Source of the DNA: Taishania sp964580465
Lineage (GTDB): Bacteria > Bacteroidota > Bacteroidia > Flavobacteriales_D > Crocinitomicaceae
Length of the DNA stretch: 64,000 nt
Direction: 5' to 3'
Assembly (NCBI GenBank): GCA_964580465.1
Contig: CAZOKJ010000013.1
Span: forward strand, 1 to 64,000
The position numbers were made by a program, and so were the translations under genes. Positions 1 through 7,203 of the stretch are shown here, in pieces. The notes under the pieces were generated by a model. It had not been told where the DNA came from. It did not search any database and worked only from the letters and a program-made list of their open reading frames with translations. Every line of letters starts with the position of its first letter. Within the stretch, counting starts at the first letter, position 1.

Positions 1-64
1 GCATTATTCTATTTCGGAAATTTAAACCTCGTTCCACAAAACATTTAGTAATGCCGAAATTTTA

Positions 65-244
65 TTGACTCTAGCGAATCGCTTAAAAGAGTTAAGAAAA
101 CAAAAGAATGTTACCCAAGAAGACGTGTATAATGACACGGGCATTCATGTTGCCCGAATTGAACAAGGAAAGCGAGACGTAGCCTATACGACCTTGTGTA
201 GATTAGCAGATTACTTTGAAGTCAGTTTGGATTCACTACGTTGA
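65..244 (+). CDS. Small XRE-family HTH regulator (possibly 5'-incomplete)
   Basis: This reading frame ends at 242-244 and encodes about 59 residues of a lone Cro/C1-type helix-turn-helix: an ANRLKELRKQK opening, TQEDV, a recognition helix around VARIEQGKRD, then TTLCRLADYFEVSLDSL. That is the usual order of an XRE DNA-binding domain with no effector domain. The frame is open back to a stop at 23-25 but has no ATG; TTG at 65 is the only ordinary start, so the start is uncertain. It lies 4 bp from, and convergent with, the recombinase gene. This placement suggests it belongs to the same mobile element, perhaps as an immunity or excision regulator (inference). Confidence 0.6.
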   Translation: MTLANRLKELRKQKNVTQEDVYNDTGIHVARIEQGKRDVAYTTLCRLADYFEVSLDSLR

Positions 245-248
245 ATAA

Positions 249-1472
249 TTAAGCTACGTTTCCACCAAAGAACCCATGTTTACCTATAATTTTGGCATGT
301 TCTTCTTTCGTTACCTTCACGTACTTCAAGAAAACCTTTTCAGTTCTGTGTCCTGTGATAGCCATTATTGCTAGAGTTGGTACACCTGCTTTATACGCAT
401 TTGTTGCAAAACTCCTTCTAGCAGTATGGGAAGAAACAAAATTATATTTCGGTTTAGTTATTCTTGTTTTCTTTCCTCCGCATGTTCTGGAAATGGTTAC
501 AGATTCCGTCAAACCGACAATTCGACAAACGTCCTTTATGTATTCATTGAATTTTTGGTTTGAAATTATTCGTGGTGTTCCATTGTACTTCTCTAATATC
601 GCTTTTGCTATCGGGTGTAAGGGAATGATTACTTCTTCATCTGTTTTTTCTGTGCGTACCTTTAGCATTGTTCCATTATTGATTAAGCTTTCCTTATTCA
701 ACTTGTTGTAGTCTTGAGAACGAACCCCTGTGTAACAAGCCAACAGAAACAAATCACGCACATTGTCTAAATGTCTATTTGGTAAAATCGTCATCTTCAT
801 TCTTTGAAGTTCGGCTTCACTCAAGTAGATTGCTTCCGATTCTTCAGATGGCTTCTTAAAGTAGCGACTACGGTAAATTAAATTTTCGTGTACACCTTCT
901 TCAAATGCCGAGTGAAAGAACGTCTTCAGGTTCTTGATGATGTTTCCTATTGAGTTGGTAGAAAGGTTTAAATCCGTTATACAATATGATACCAAACTGT
1001 TGTAAAAAGTCAAGTCGGTTTTGTCGAATGTTAATTTCACTTTCTTCACCTGCTCGTACTTTTTCAATTTAACGAGTGTGTTCCGTAACTGTTTTAGTGT
1101 GGCTGGTTTGCGAATACCTTCCGAACTTTGAATGAATCGTTCAGCGTAAAAAACTATTCTCTGATCATTGTCAATAGAAAAATCGGGGTCGGTTAGTTTC
1201 AACCTGATTTCATTGATCCCGTTTATAATGTTGGCACTTGATAACTCGCCCTTCTGTTGTAGTGTACGAATAAGTGACAGGATTTCAGATTTGAATGTAT
1301 TGATGAGGATATTGGTTTCTACTTCACCAACACCCTGTACCACTTGTTTCTTTAGATTGAACTTGCCTTCCTTCACGGATATGCCCAAAGTGGATTTGGC
1401 ACGAATACCCGAAACGTTAACGTCTGCATACAGATACTGCATACCTGACTTTTGTCTGATAGTTACTTTCAT
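249..1472 (-). CDS. Tyrosine-type site-specific recombinase/integrase
   Basis: This is a Bacteroidota-type phage/ICE integrase of about 407 aa. The N-terminal ~80 residues look like an Arm-DNA-binding domain (MKVTIRQKSG...), followed by a SAM-like core-binding domain and a C-terminal catalytic domain. The catalytic residues are visible: the first Arg in TGVRSQD, the HTAR box (His-x-x-Arg), GHR and the nucleophilic Tyr in FLKYVK. I start it at the ATG at 1472; reading on to a TTG at 1517 would add 15 residues that look unlike the family. It probably catalyses integration and excision of the element extending left of the window. It is intact, with no frameshift. Confidence 0.92.
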   Translation of the reverse strand: MKVTIRQKSGMQYLYADVNVSGIRAKSTLGISVKEGKFNLKKQVVQGVGEVETNILINTFKSEILSLIRTLQQKGELSSANIINGINEIRLKLTDPDFSIDNDQRIVFYAERFIQSSEGIRKPATLKQLRNTLVKLKKYEQVKKVKLTFDKTDLTFYNSLVSYCITDLNLSTNSIGNIIKNLKTFFHSAFEEGVHENLIYRSRYFKKPSEESEAIYLSEAELQRMKMTILPNRHLDNVRDLFLLACYTGVRSQDYNKLNKESLINNGTMLKVRTEKTDEEVIIPLHPIAKAILEKYNGTPRIISNQKFNEYIKDVCRIVGLTESVTISRTCGGKKTRITKPKYNFVSSHTARRSFATNAYKAGVPTLAIMAITGHRTEKVFLKYVKVTKEEHAKIIGKHGFFGGNVA

Positions 1473-1614
1473 GATAATTGATTTTGTTGGTTTTTTGGTG
1501 GGGACGAATGGGGACAATTATTGGTACACTTTTGCCAAAATGAACCATCTGTGCCATGGATGATTATAGAAAGTGCCGTAGATCGGCTCTTTTATGGCTA
1601 TTTGTTGGTAGTAT

Positions 1615-1622
1615 TACCTTTG
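1615..1622 (+). promoter_or_regulatory. -7 box of the tRNA-Gln promoter
   Basis: TACCTTTG matches the Bacteroidota TAnnTTTG element and lies 10 nt before the tRNA 5' end, as expected for a tRNA promoter. No clear -33 TTTG is present at about 19 nt spacing. The 1473-1632 stretch otherwise holds two TGGGGAC repeats spaced 10 bp apart (1499-1505 and 1509-1515) and a weak GCCG/CGGC hairpin at 1575-1587. Confidence 0.5.
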
Positions 1623-1632
1623 CGCTCGCAAT

Positions 1633-1705
1633 TGTCCCATGGTGTAACTGGCAACACGTCTGATTTTGGTTCAGAAGAGTCTAGGTTCGAGCCCTAGTGG
1701 GACAA
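1633..1705 (+). tRNA. tRNA-Gln (anticodon TTG)
   Basis: The cloverleaf folds cleanly. The acceptor stem pairs 1633-1639 with 1698-1704 (7 bp) and A1705 is the discriminator. The anticodon stem TCTGA/TCAGA (1659-1663/1671-1675) encloses loop TTTTGGT with anticodon TTG at 1666-1668, reading CAA. The T-arm is CTAGG-TTCGAGC-CCTAG at 1681-1697. The 3' CCA is not encoded, which is common in this phylum. The gene is intact and its own promoter lies just upstream, so the neighbouring element has not disrupted it. Confidence 0.95.
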
Positions 1706-1711
1706 CAGTAG

Positions 1712-1738
1712 AAAGCCTCTCATTTGAGAGGCTTTTTT
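1712..1738 (+). terminator. Rho-independent terminator after tRNA-Gln
   Basis: An 11-bp stem, AAAGCCTCTCA paired with TGAGAGGCTTT around a TT loop, is followed by further T residues, 6 nt after the tRNA. Confidence 0.85.
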
Positions 1739-1783
1739 TATGCGCAAAATTTTATATGAGGAATTTCTATGCGCGAATCTTTT

Positions 1784-1833
1784 TGCGCGAATTTGTACGG
1801 ATGCGATTAATCGTATCCGTACAAATTCGCGCA
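1784..1833. repeat. 50-bp near-perfect palindrome
   Basis: Two 25-nt arms meet at 1808/1809. The left arm begins TGCGCGAATTTGTACGGAT and the right arm ends with its reverse complement; the only mismatch is G1803/T1814, a wobble pair in RNA. It ends 20 bp before the -7 box of the next gene. A partial extra copy of GCGCGAAT sits at about 1771-1778. It has no T-run and so is not a standard terminator. It could be an operator, a cruciform or a mobile-element remnant. Confidence 0.85.
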
Positions 1834-1852
1834 TGCATATAAAAAAATCATC

Positions 1853-1860
1853 TATCTTTG
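1853..1860 (+). promoter_or_regulatory. -7 box immediately before the 1865 start codon
   Basis: TATCTTTG is followed by CACC and then the ATG at 1865. A start site 5-7 nt after the box would give an mRNA with essentially no leader. Confidence 0.5.
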
Positions 1861-1864
1861 CACC

Positions 1865-2803
1865 ATGATACTCAAACGTTCACATATTTTTCTAATCTTG
1901 TCTGTTTTAATGACTCAGTCATTAACAGCTCAGGTGGTTAACATAGAGAATCGTCGTGTTAATGATGGAACTTATGGGTTCTCTGGTGCCTTAAATTTGA
2001 CAATGTCTGCATACAAACAAAAAGATCTTTTGCTATCGGTGCAATTCCAACCTTTAATTCAATATAAATTTAGTGGCAAAAGCGACTTTAAATTGAAAGA
2101 AGTTGCTATTAAAGATACAAATGAGGTGGAAACAACTAAAAAACCAGATAAAAACAAGCACATGATTTTACTCATCAATGACTTGAAATATACCGCTTCA
2201 AATGGCACTACCTATGCCAATTTTGGAATGGCACATTTGCGTTACGCATACCGCATCGCTAATTCTGCTTGGAAGTGGGAATCGTATGCACAGATTCAAT
2301 ACAATCAATTGTTGTTACAAAAAGTGAGAACGTTGGTTGGAACAGGTTTTCGCGTGAAAATGTTGGACCTTAAACCGAAAGAAGGCGGATACGCACAGAG
2401 AGCAGCTCGTTTGTTCATGGGAACGTCTGTCTATTACGAGTACGAAGAAATTAATCCAAAGCCTCGACCAATTCAATATAGCAATACGCTAAGATGGAGC
2501 ACTTATTTGTCCTCCTATTTAAACTTTAAATATGTTGAATTTTCTTCTTCTACTTACATTCAACCAAATACAGCTCGATTCAAAGATTTTCGTTTTTCTG
2601 GCGATTATGCTTTGTTGTTTAAAGTTTCAAAACCATTTAGTATCCGACTTAATTATTCGCATTATTACAATTCAATGCCTCCTGAAAAAGTTGCTCCAAG
2701 TACCTATTCTGTGAGTGCTGGATTTGTTTATAAACTAGATCAGTTCAAAATTGACCCACAAAAATGGGAAGAAAGGCGGTTAAGAAAATTGTCAATTTCT
2801 TAG
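1865..2803 (+). CDS. DUF481-like outer-membrane beta-barrel protein
   Basis: This is a 312-aa exported protein. Residues 1-22 form a signal peptide ending TAQ. The rest alternates short aromatic-rich strands (YANFGMAHLRYAYRI, WESYAQIQYNQLLLQKVRTLVGTGFRVKML), which resembles the DUF481/YdiY-like outer-membrane family. A lysine-rich loop lies around residues 90-105. The start follows a -7 box by 4 nt. It is a single gene downstream of a large palindrome, with the peptidase 89 nt after it. No substrate can be inferred; the family call rests on the strand pattern and the LxxxRTLxGxGxR-like segment. Confidence 0.6.
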   Translation: MILKRSHIFLILSVLMTQSLTAQVVNIENRRVNDGTYGFSGALNLTMSAYKQKDLLLSVQFQPLIQYKFSGKSDFKLKEVAIKDTNEVETTKKPDKNKHMILLINDLKYTASNGTTYANFGMAHLRYAYRIANSAWKWESYAQIQYNQLLLQKVRTLVGTGFRVKMLDLKPKEGGYAQRAARLFMGTSVYYEYEEINPKPRPIQYSNTLRWSTYLSSYLNFKYVEFSSSTYIQPNTARFKDFRFSGDYALLFKVSKPFSIRLNYSHYYNSMPPEKVAPSTYSVSAGFVYKLDQFKIDPQKWEERRLRKLSIS

Positions 2804-2892
2804 CGTTTGGCTTTTTTTAGGTGTGATTTTTGCTCTTTTCTTTTGTTGTTTGTTGTAAAAAATGTATTTTGCAAGCTCTAATCAAATAAAAC

Positions 2893-4938
2893 ATGTTTAA
2901 AAAATTACTTTTTATTGCTTTTTTCAGTGGATTTGGTGTTCATGCTCAACAGGTTTTAACTCCTGAAAAACTAATGGAATTTAAACGTTTAGGTGGTGCA
3001 ACTGTTTCTGCTGATGGAAATTTTTTATTGTACTCTCAGACAACAATTGATGTCGCTGAAAATAAAGGAAATGCGGATTTATTCGTACTCAATCTAAAAA
3101 CAAAAATAATTCAGCAATTAACCAATACTCCTTTTTCTGAATTTAGTGCGCAATGGGCTGGAAATACTATTTATTTCTTATCTACTGAAAGCAACAAAGT
3201 AGCGATTTGGAAAATGAATGTCGATGGAACTGGAAAATCACTTGTTTCTGATGTAGATGGCATTGAAGATTTCTTAATTTCAGCAGATCAACAACATGTT
3301 TTGACCCTGCAAAGCATTCAAATAAAGCCAACAATTAACGAAACTTATCCGGATTTGCCTAAAGCAAATGCACGTGTAGAGGACGATTTATTGTACCGTC
3401 ACTGGGCATCTTGGGACGATTATCATGTTCAACATTTGTTTTATTATCCTGTAAATAATGGTAAAATAGCAGCAATTGGCATTGATTTACTAAAAGGAGA
3501 ACCTTATCATGCAACCTTGCCTCCTTTTGGCGGAATGGATGGTATCACGTTTACACCAGACAACAAGTCAGTTATTTATACTTCTAAAAAATTAAAAGGA
3601 AAAGCATTCGCAGAATCTACTAACAGCGAGTTGTACCAAGTTAATTTGGCTAGCTTGCAAACATCATGTATTACATGTGGTGATACTTTTAAAGGATATG
3701 ATAAACATCCTTCATTTTCTTCTAAAGGTGATTTTGCTTGGTTAAGCATGGCAAGAAATGGTTTTGAAGCGGATAAAAATGATATTATTGTTAAGTCTAA
3801 AGATGGTTCAATCACTAATTTAACAGGAAAACACGACTTAACAGTTGATGATTATGTGTGGAGCCAAGACGGAACAAAGATTTTCTTTATCGTTCCAACA
3901 AAAGGTACAGCTCAAATTTTTGAAATAGTTGTCGCAACTGGAAAAATGACACAATTAACAAGCGGTCAACATGATTATATTAGTCTAAGTACCGCTGGTA
4001 ATGTTATTTATGCAGCTAGACAATCAATGGTGTCGCCTGCAGAATTATTCGCTGTTGAAGTGGTAAAAGGTAAAAAAGGCGCAACAACTTCTAAAACTAC
4101 GCAACTAACACAAGTGAATACGGCCTTGTTAAATCAATTGTCTAAACCTACTGTTCAAGAAAAATGGGTAAAGACATCAGACGGAAAAGAAATGTTGGTT
4201 TGGATGGTTTTACCACCTAATTTTGATGAAAACAAAAAATATCCAACTTTATTGTATTGTCAAGGCGGACCTCAAAGTCAGGTGAGTCAGTTCTTTTCTT
4301 ATCGATGGAATTTGATGTTAATGGCTTCACAAGGATATGTTATCGCAGCGCCAAATAGAAGAGGATTACCAGGTTTTGGTCAAGAATGGAACGATGCTAT
4401 TTCAAAAGATTGGGGTGGACAATCCATTCGTGATTATTTGTCAGCGATTGATGCTGCAGCTGAGTTACCTTATGTTGACAAAAATCGACTTGGTGCTGTT
4501 GGTGCTTCTTATGGAGGATACTCCGTATATATGCTTGCTGGAGTTCACGAAAATCGCTTTAAAACATTTATTTCACACTGTGGGTTGTTTAATTTAGAAA
4601 GTTGGTATGGAATGACAGAGGAGTTATTTTTTGCTAATTGGGATATAGGCGGACCTTATTGGGAAAAGCAAAATAAAGAAGCATTTGAAAAAAACTCACC
4701 GCATCGTTATGTTCAAAATTGGAACACTCCTATTATGGTAATTCATGGTGGAATGGATTTCCGCGTTCCAGAATCAGAAGGAATGCAGGCTTACCAAGTG
4801 GCTCAATTAAAAGGTTTAAAGAGTAAGTTTTTATACTTCCCAACGGAAGGGCATTGGGTGACTAAACCTCAAAATGGATTGGTTTGGCACCGAGAATTCT
4901 TCAAATGGTTGGCAGAAGATTTAAAACCAGGTAACTAA
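2893..4938 (+). CDS. S9-family serine peptidase (DPP5-like)
   Basis: A 681-aa periplasmic prolyl-oligopeptidase-family enzyme that probably releases dipeptides from peptides. Residues 1-18 are a signal peptide (ending VHAQ). Residues ~25-400 form a beta-propeller with WD40/PD40-like repeats (for example SADGNFLLYS). The alpha/beta-hydrolase domain follows, with nucleophile Ser539 in GASYGGY, Asp622 in GGMDFRVPESEG and His654 in TEGHWV. Length and triad spacing resemble the DPP5-type enzymes of Bacteroidota that cleave after hydrophobic P1 residues; that substrate preference is inference. A strong terminator follows, so it is transcriptionally separate from the atp genes. Confidence 0.9.
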   Translation: MFKKLLFIAFFSGFGVHAQQVLTPEKLMEFKRLGGATVSADGNFLLYSQTTIDVAENKGNADLFVLNLKTKIIQQLTNTPFSEFSAQWAGNTIYFLSTESNKVAIWKMNVDGTGKSLVSDVDGIEDFLISADQQHVLTLQSIQIKPTINETYPDLPKANARVEDDLLYRHWASWDDYHVQHLFYYPVNNGKIAAIGIDLLKGEPYHATLPPFGGMDGITFTPDNKSVIYTSKKLKGKAFAESTNSELYQVNLASLQTSCITCGDTFKGYDKHPSFSSKGDFAWLSMARNGFEADKNDIIVKSKDGSITNLTGKHDLTVDDYVWSQDGTKIFFIVPTKGTAQIFEIVVATGKMTQLTSGQHDYISLSTAGNVIYAARQSMVSPAELFAVEVVKGKKGATTSKTTQLTQVNTALLNQLSKPTVQEKWVKTSDGKEMLVWMVLPPNFDENKKYPTLLYCQGGPQSQVSQFFSYRWNLMLMASQGYVIAAPNRRGLPGFGQEWNDAISKDWGGQSIRDYLSAIDAAAELPYVDKNRLGAVGASYGGYSVYMLAGVHENRFKTFISHCGLFNLESWYGMTEELFFANWDIGGPYWEKQNKEAFEKNSPHRYVQNWNTPIMVIHGGMDFRVPESEGMQAYQVAQLKGLKSKFLYFPTEGHWVTKPQNGLVWHREFFKWLAEDLKPGN

Positions 4939-4942
4939 TTTT

Positions 4943-4977
4943 AAAAAGCTCTTTAAAACAGTTTAAGGAGCTTTTTT
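4943..4977 (+). terminator. Terminator after the S9 peptidase
   Basis: AAAAAGCTC pairs with GAGCTTTTT, with partial extension through TTTAAA/TTTAAG, followed by T residues up to 4977. It separates the peptidase from atpZ. Confidence 0.8.
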
Positions 4978-4985
4978 ATATACAG

Positions 4986-5255
4986 ATGAAAAAACAAGAA
5001 GAAACAACTAATAAGAAAGGAAAGGTAACGCCTAAACTTTCTAAGTATGTACGTTTTACTGGTATGGGATTCCAAATGGGGGTTACTATTTGGGTTGCTA
5101 GTTTAATTGGTAATTGGTTGGATTCTAAATACCCTAACGAACAGAATATGTATTTTAAAGGAATTACTTTGTTAGCCGTTTTTGGAGCAACTTATTCCTT
5201 TATTCGCCAAGTAATAGACCTACAAAAATCAGAAGAGAAAAATCATGATCAGTAA
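4986..5255 (+). CDS. atpZ: AtpZ/AtpI-family ATP synthase accessory protein
   Basis: 89 aa with a charged, lysine-rich N-terminus and two predicted membrane helices (about 27-45 FQMGVTIWVASLIGNWLD and 56-75 GITLLAVFGATYSFIRQVI). The glycine-containing first helix with GNWLDSK is typical of AtpZ, the small protein at the head of many atp operons linked to F0 assembly or cation supply. It overlaps the next gene by 11 bp, so the two are probably translationally coupled. Confidence 0.8.
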   Translation: MKKQEETTNKKGKVTPKLSKYVRFTGMGFQMGVTIWVASLIGNWLDSKYPNEQNMYFKGITLLAVFGATYSFIRQVIDLQKSEEKNHDQ

Positions 5256-5652
5256 ATTGCCTTTTTTTCGTTTAACAGTCCTGTTTGTTTCCATTACAAG
5301 CTTTCTTTTTGTCTTTTTAATGATTTATCATTCGCGTTTTATGCCGAAAGATTTGACAGAACACCCGCTGGTTGAAAAACTTTATTTCATTGTAGGAATT
5401 GCGTCCCTATTATTTGTACTCCTGATGGCACTTGTTTTCAAAAAAGCACAAAAGCAAATGCCAATTTATTTTTTATCATTAACAGTCTTTAAACTAGGAC
5501 TTTTTATTGCATTGATAGCTAAAGAAGAGAACCTTCCTTTTAATGTTCGTTTAGCAATTCTAATTCCTATTTTGTTGTTTTTGATAGTTGAAAAAACCTA
5601 CGGATATTTTTTGTTTCAACAATTGTCAATAAAAAAATCGAATGATATTTAA
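5245..5652 (+). CDS. Four-helix membrane protein of the atp operon (DUF6168-like)
   Basis: 135 aa made almost entirely of four hydrophobic helices (about 9-29, 46-64, 71-92 and 100-122) with a basic C-terminus. It overlaps atpZ by 11 bp and precedes atpB, the slot that a small AtpI-like/DUF6168 protein occupies in Flavobacteriales. No catalytic motif is visible. Its role is inferred only from position, perhaps c-ring assembly like AtpI. Confidence 0.65.
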   Translation: MISKLPFFRLTVLFVSITSFLFVFLMIYHSRFMPKDLTEHPLVEKLYFIVGIASLLFVLLMALVFKKAQKQMPIYFLSLTVFKLGLFIALIAKEENLPFNVRLAILIPILLFLIVEKTYGYFLFQQLSIKKSNDI

Positions 5653-5693
5653 TTTTATTTTATCAAAATAGCCTTAAATTAATATTAATTAGT

Positions 5694-5701
5694 TAACTTT
5701 G
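5694..5701 (+). promoter_or_regulatory. Internal -7 box before atpB
   Basis: TAACTTTG fits TAnnTTTG and would give a leader of about 35 nt before atpB. This suggests the core F0F1 genes can be transcribed independently of atpZ and the four-helix protein. Confidence 0.5.
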
Positions 5702-5744
5702 CGACCAAATTTTTAGAGTAAAATTATTCATTTAGTTGAAAATT

Positions 5745-6887
5745 ATGATGATAGCAAAGAAAACCCTTCAGTTTTTAGTTGGATTTTTTCTCCTTTTGTC
5801 TTCTGCTACAATGGCACAAGGACATGAGGCGGTGGTAACTAGTGAACATGAAAATTCACATGCTGAGGAGCACCACGGTGGGCCAGTAAATACACCAGAA
5901 GCGGTTGATGCTTATATTAAACACCACTTGCAAGATGCGCACGATTTTGTGTTTTTTACAAACGGTGAGACAGGTAAACATTATGGTTTTTCATTACCTA
6001 TTATTTTGTGGGATAATGAAGCTGGTTTACAAGTTTTTTCTTCTTCAAAATTTAATCATGGTGAAACTGTAGCTGAAAACAATGGTAATTACTACAAATA
6101 TTACCACGGAAAGATTTATAAGTCAGATGCAGAAGGTACAATTACTTACAACGATAATCATAAAGTAGAAAATTACCGTCCGTTAGATTTTTCTATTACT
6201 AAAAATGTTCTCGGTATATTGTTGACAGGTTTATTATTGATTTTAGGTTTTGGGTCATTAGCTAAAGGGTATAAAAAAGGAAATAAAGTTCCTACTGGAG
6301 TAGGTAGAGTGTTGGAACCGTTAGTAATTTACGTTCGTGACGAAATTGCTGTTCCAAATATTGGAAAGGACAAGTACAGAAAGTTTATGAGCTTCTTGTT
6401 GACAGTGTTTTTCTTTATTTTCTTATTGAACTTATTAGGGTTGACACCGCTAGGGTTTAACGTAACTGGTAATATTGCTGTAACGTTAAGTTTAGCTTTG
6501 TTTACTTTCTTCATTACGCAATTTAAAGCGAATAAAGACTACTGGAAACATATTTTCTGGATGCCAGGAGCACCAATTCCAATGAAAATCATTTTAATGC
6601 CAATTGAGATTTTAGGTATGTTCACAAAACCTTTCTCATTGATGGTGCGTTTGTTTGCTAACATTACAGCAGGTCACTCTGTATTGATGGCATTGATTGC
6701 ATTGGTTATCTTATTGAAATCACAATTCACTGTAGTAGGTTCAACATCTATTTCATTGGCATTGTCATTGTTTATCTTTGTGATTGAATTGTTGGTTGCG
6801 TTCTTGCAAGCCTTCGTATTTACAATGTTGTCATCATTGTTTATCGGAGTAGCTGTTCAAGATCATGATCACGACGATCACCATTAA
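5745..6887 (+). CDS. atpB: F0F1 ATP synthase subunit a
   Basis: Membrane proton-channel subunit. It is long for the family (380 aa; many bacteria have ~240-270) because of a Bacteroidota-type N-terminal periplasmic extension. That extension follows a signal peptide (ending ATMAQ) and is rich in His and acidic residues (HEAVVTSEHENSHAEEHHGG). The core helices follow residue ~150. The essential arginine is Arg302 in PFSLMVRLFANITAGH. The protein ends in the His/Asp tail DHDHDDHH. I use the ATG at 5745 (ATG 5748 is also possible); a TTG at 5736 is in frame but unneeded. atpE follows after 36 nt. Confidence 0.95.
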   Translation: MMIAKKTLQFLVGFFLLLSSATMAQGHEAVVTSEHENSHAEEHHGGPVNTPEAVDAYIKHHLQDAHDFVFFTNGETGKHYGFSLPIILWDNEAGLQVFSSSKFNHGETVAENNGNYYKYYHGKIYKSDAEGTITYNDNHKVENYRPLDFSITKNVLGILLTGLLLILGFGSLAKGYKKGNKVPTGVGRVLEPLVIYVRDEIAVPNIGKDKYRKFMSFLLTVFFFIFLLNLLGLTPLGFNVTGNIAVTLSLALFTFFITQFKANKDYWKHIFWMPGAPIPMKIILMPIEILGMFTKPFSLMVRLFANITAGHSVLMALIALVILLKSQFTVVGSTSISLALSLFIFVIELLVAFLQAFVFTMLSSLFIGVAVQDHDHDDHH

Positions 6888-6923
6888 TACGTTTTTTGTT
6901 TAAGTAATATAAATATAATTTCT

Positions 6924-7112
6924 ATGTACAATTTAATTGGAGCAGGATTAATCGTTATCGGGGCTGGTATCGGTTTAGGACAAATTGGTGGTAAAGCAAT
7001 GGAAGGTATTGCTCGTCAACCAGAAGCAGCTGGAAAAATCCAAACAGCGATGTTGATCATCGGTGCGTTATTGGAAGGTTTAGCATTTGGTGCTTTGATC
7101 CTAGGAAAATAA
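6924..7112 (+). CDS. atpE: F0F1 ATP synthase subunit c
   Basis: 62-aa helical hairpin forming the rotor ring. The first helix carries the GAGIGLGQIGGKAMEGIARQPE pattern, the polar loop is RQPEAAGK, and the ion-carrying carboxylate is Glu51 in GALLEGLAF. Gln20 occupies the place of the Na+-ligand Gln of sodium-type rings, but Glu51 is followed by Gly rather than Ser/Thr, so proton use is more likely (inference). The length is normal for the phylum. A hairpin with a T-run follows before atpF. Confidence 0.95.
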   Translation: MYNLIGAGLIVIGAGIGLGQIGGKAMEGIARQPEAAGKIQTAMLIIGALLEGLAFGALILGK

Positions 7113-7129
7113 TCCTTAAAGAAACGAGG

Positions 7130-7168
7130 GTGTATCCTTTAACGGTTGGTTGATGGATACACTTTTTT
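7130..7168 (+). terminator. Terminator-like hairpin between atpE and atpF
   Basis: The perfect 8-bp stem GTGTATCC (7130-7137)/GGATACAC (7155-7162) has a 17-nt loop and six T residues right after. It sits inside the operon, 17 nt after the atpE stop. Partial termination, or 3'-end stabilisation of atpBE transcripts, could raise c-subunit output relative to the later subunits. Confidence 0.6.
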
Positions 7169-7203
7169 AAACAAAAGAAACACGATTTTAAAACACAATA
7201 AAA

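Noticed and set aside
292..711. Plus-strand open frame of 139 codons inside the integrase gene
   Set aside because: It lies entirely antisense to a gene with clear catalytic motifs and has a membrane-like composition that arises from the reverse strand.
1473..1517. N-terminal extension of the integrase from a TTG
   Set aside because: The ATG at 1472 begins at the usual Arm-domain position; the extension adds 15 residues translated from the repeat-containing upstream region.
1571..1594. Terminator between the integrase and tRNA-Gln
   Set aside because: The GCCG/CGGC stem at 1575-1587 is only 4 bp and lies where no gene ends on the plus strand.
6924..7112. Sodium-type c-ring
   Set aside because: The Ser/Thr that should follow the carboxylate is Gly in this protein.
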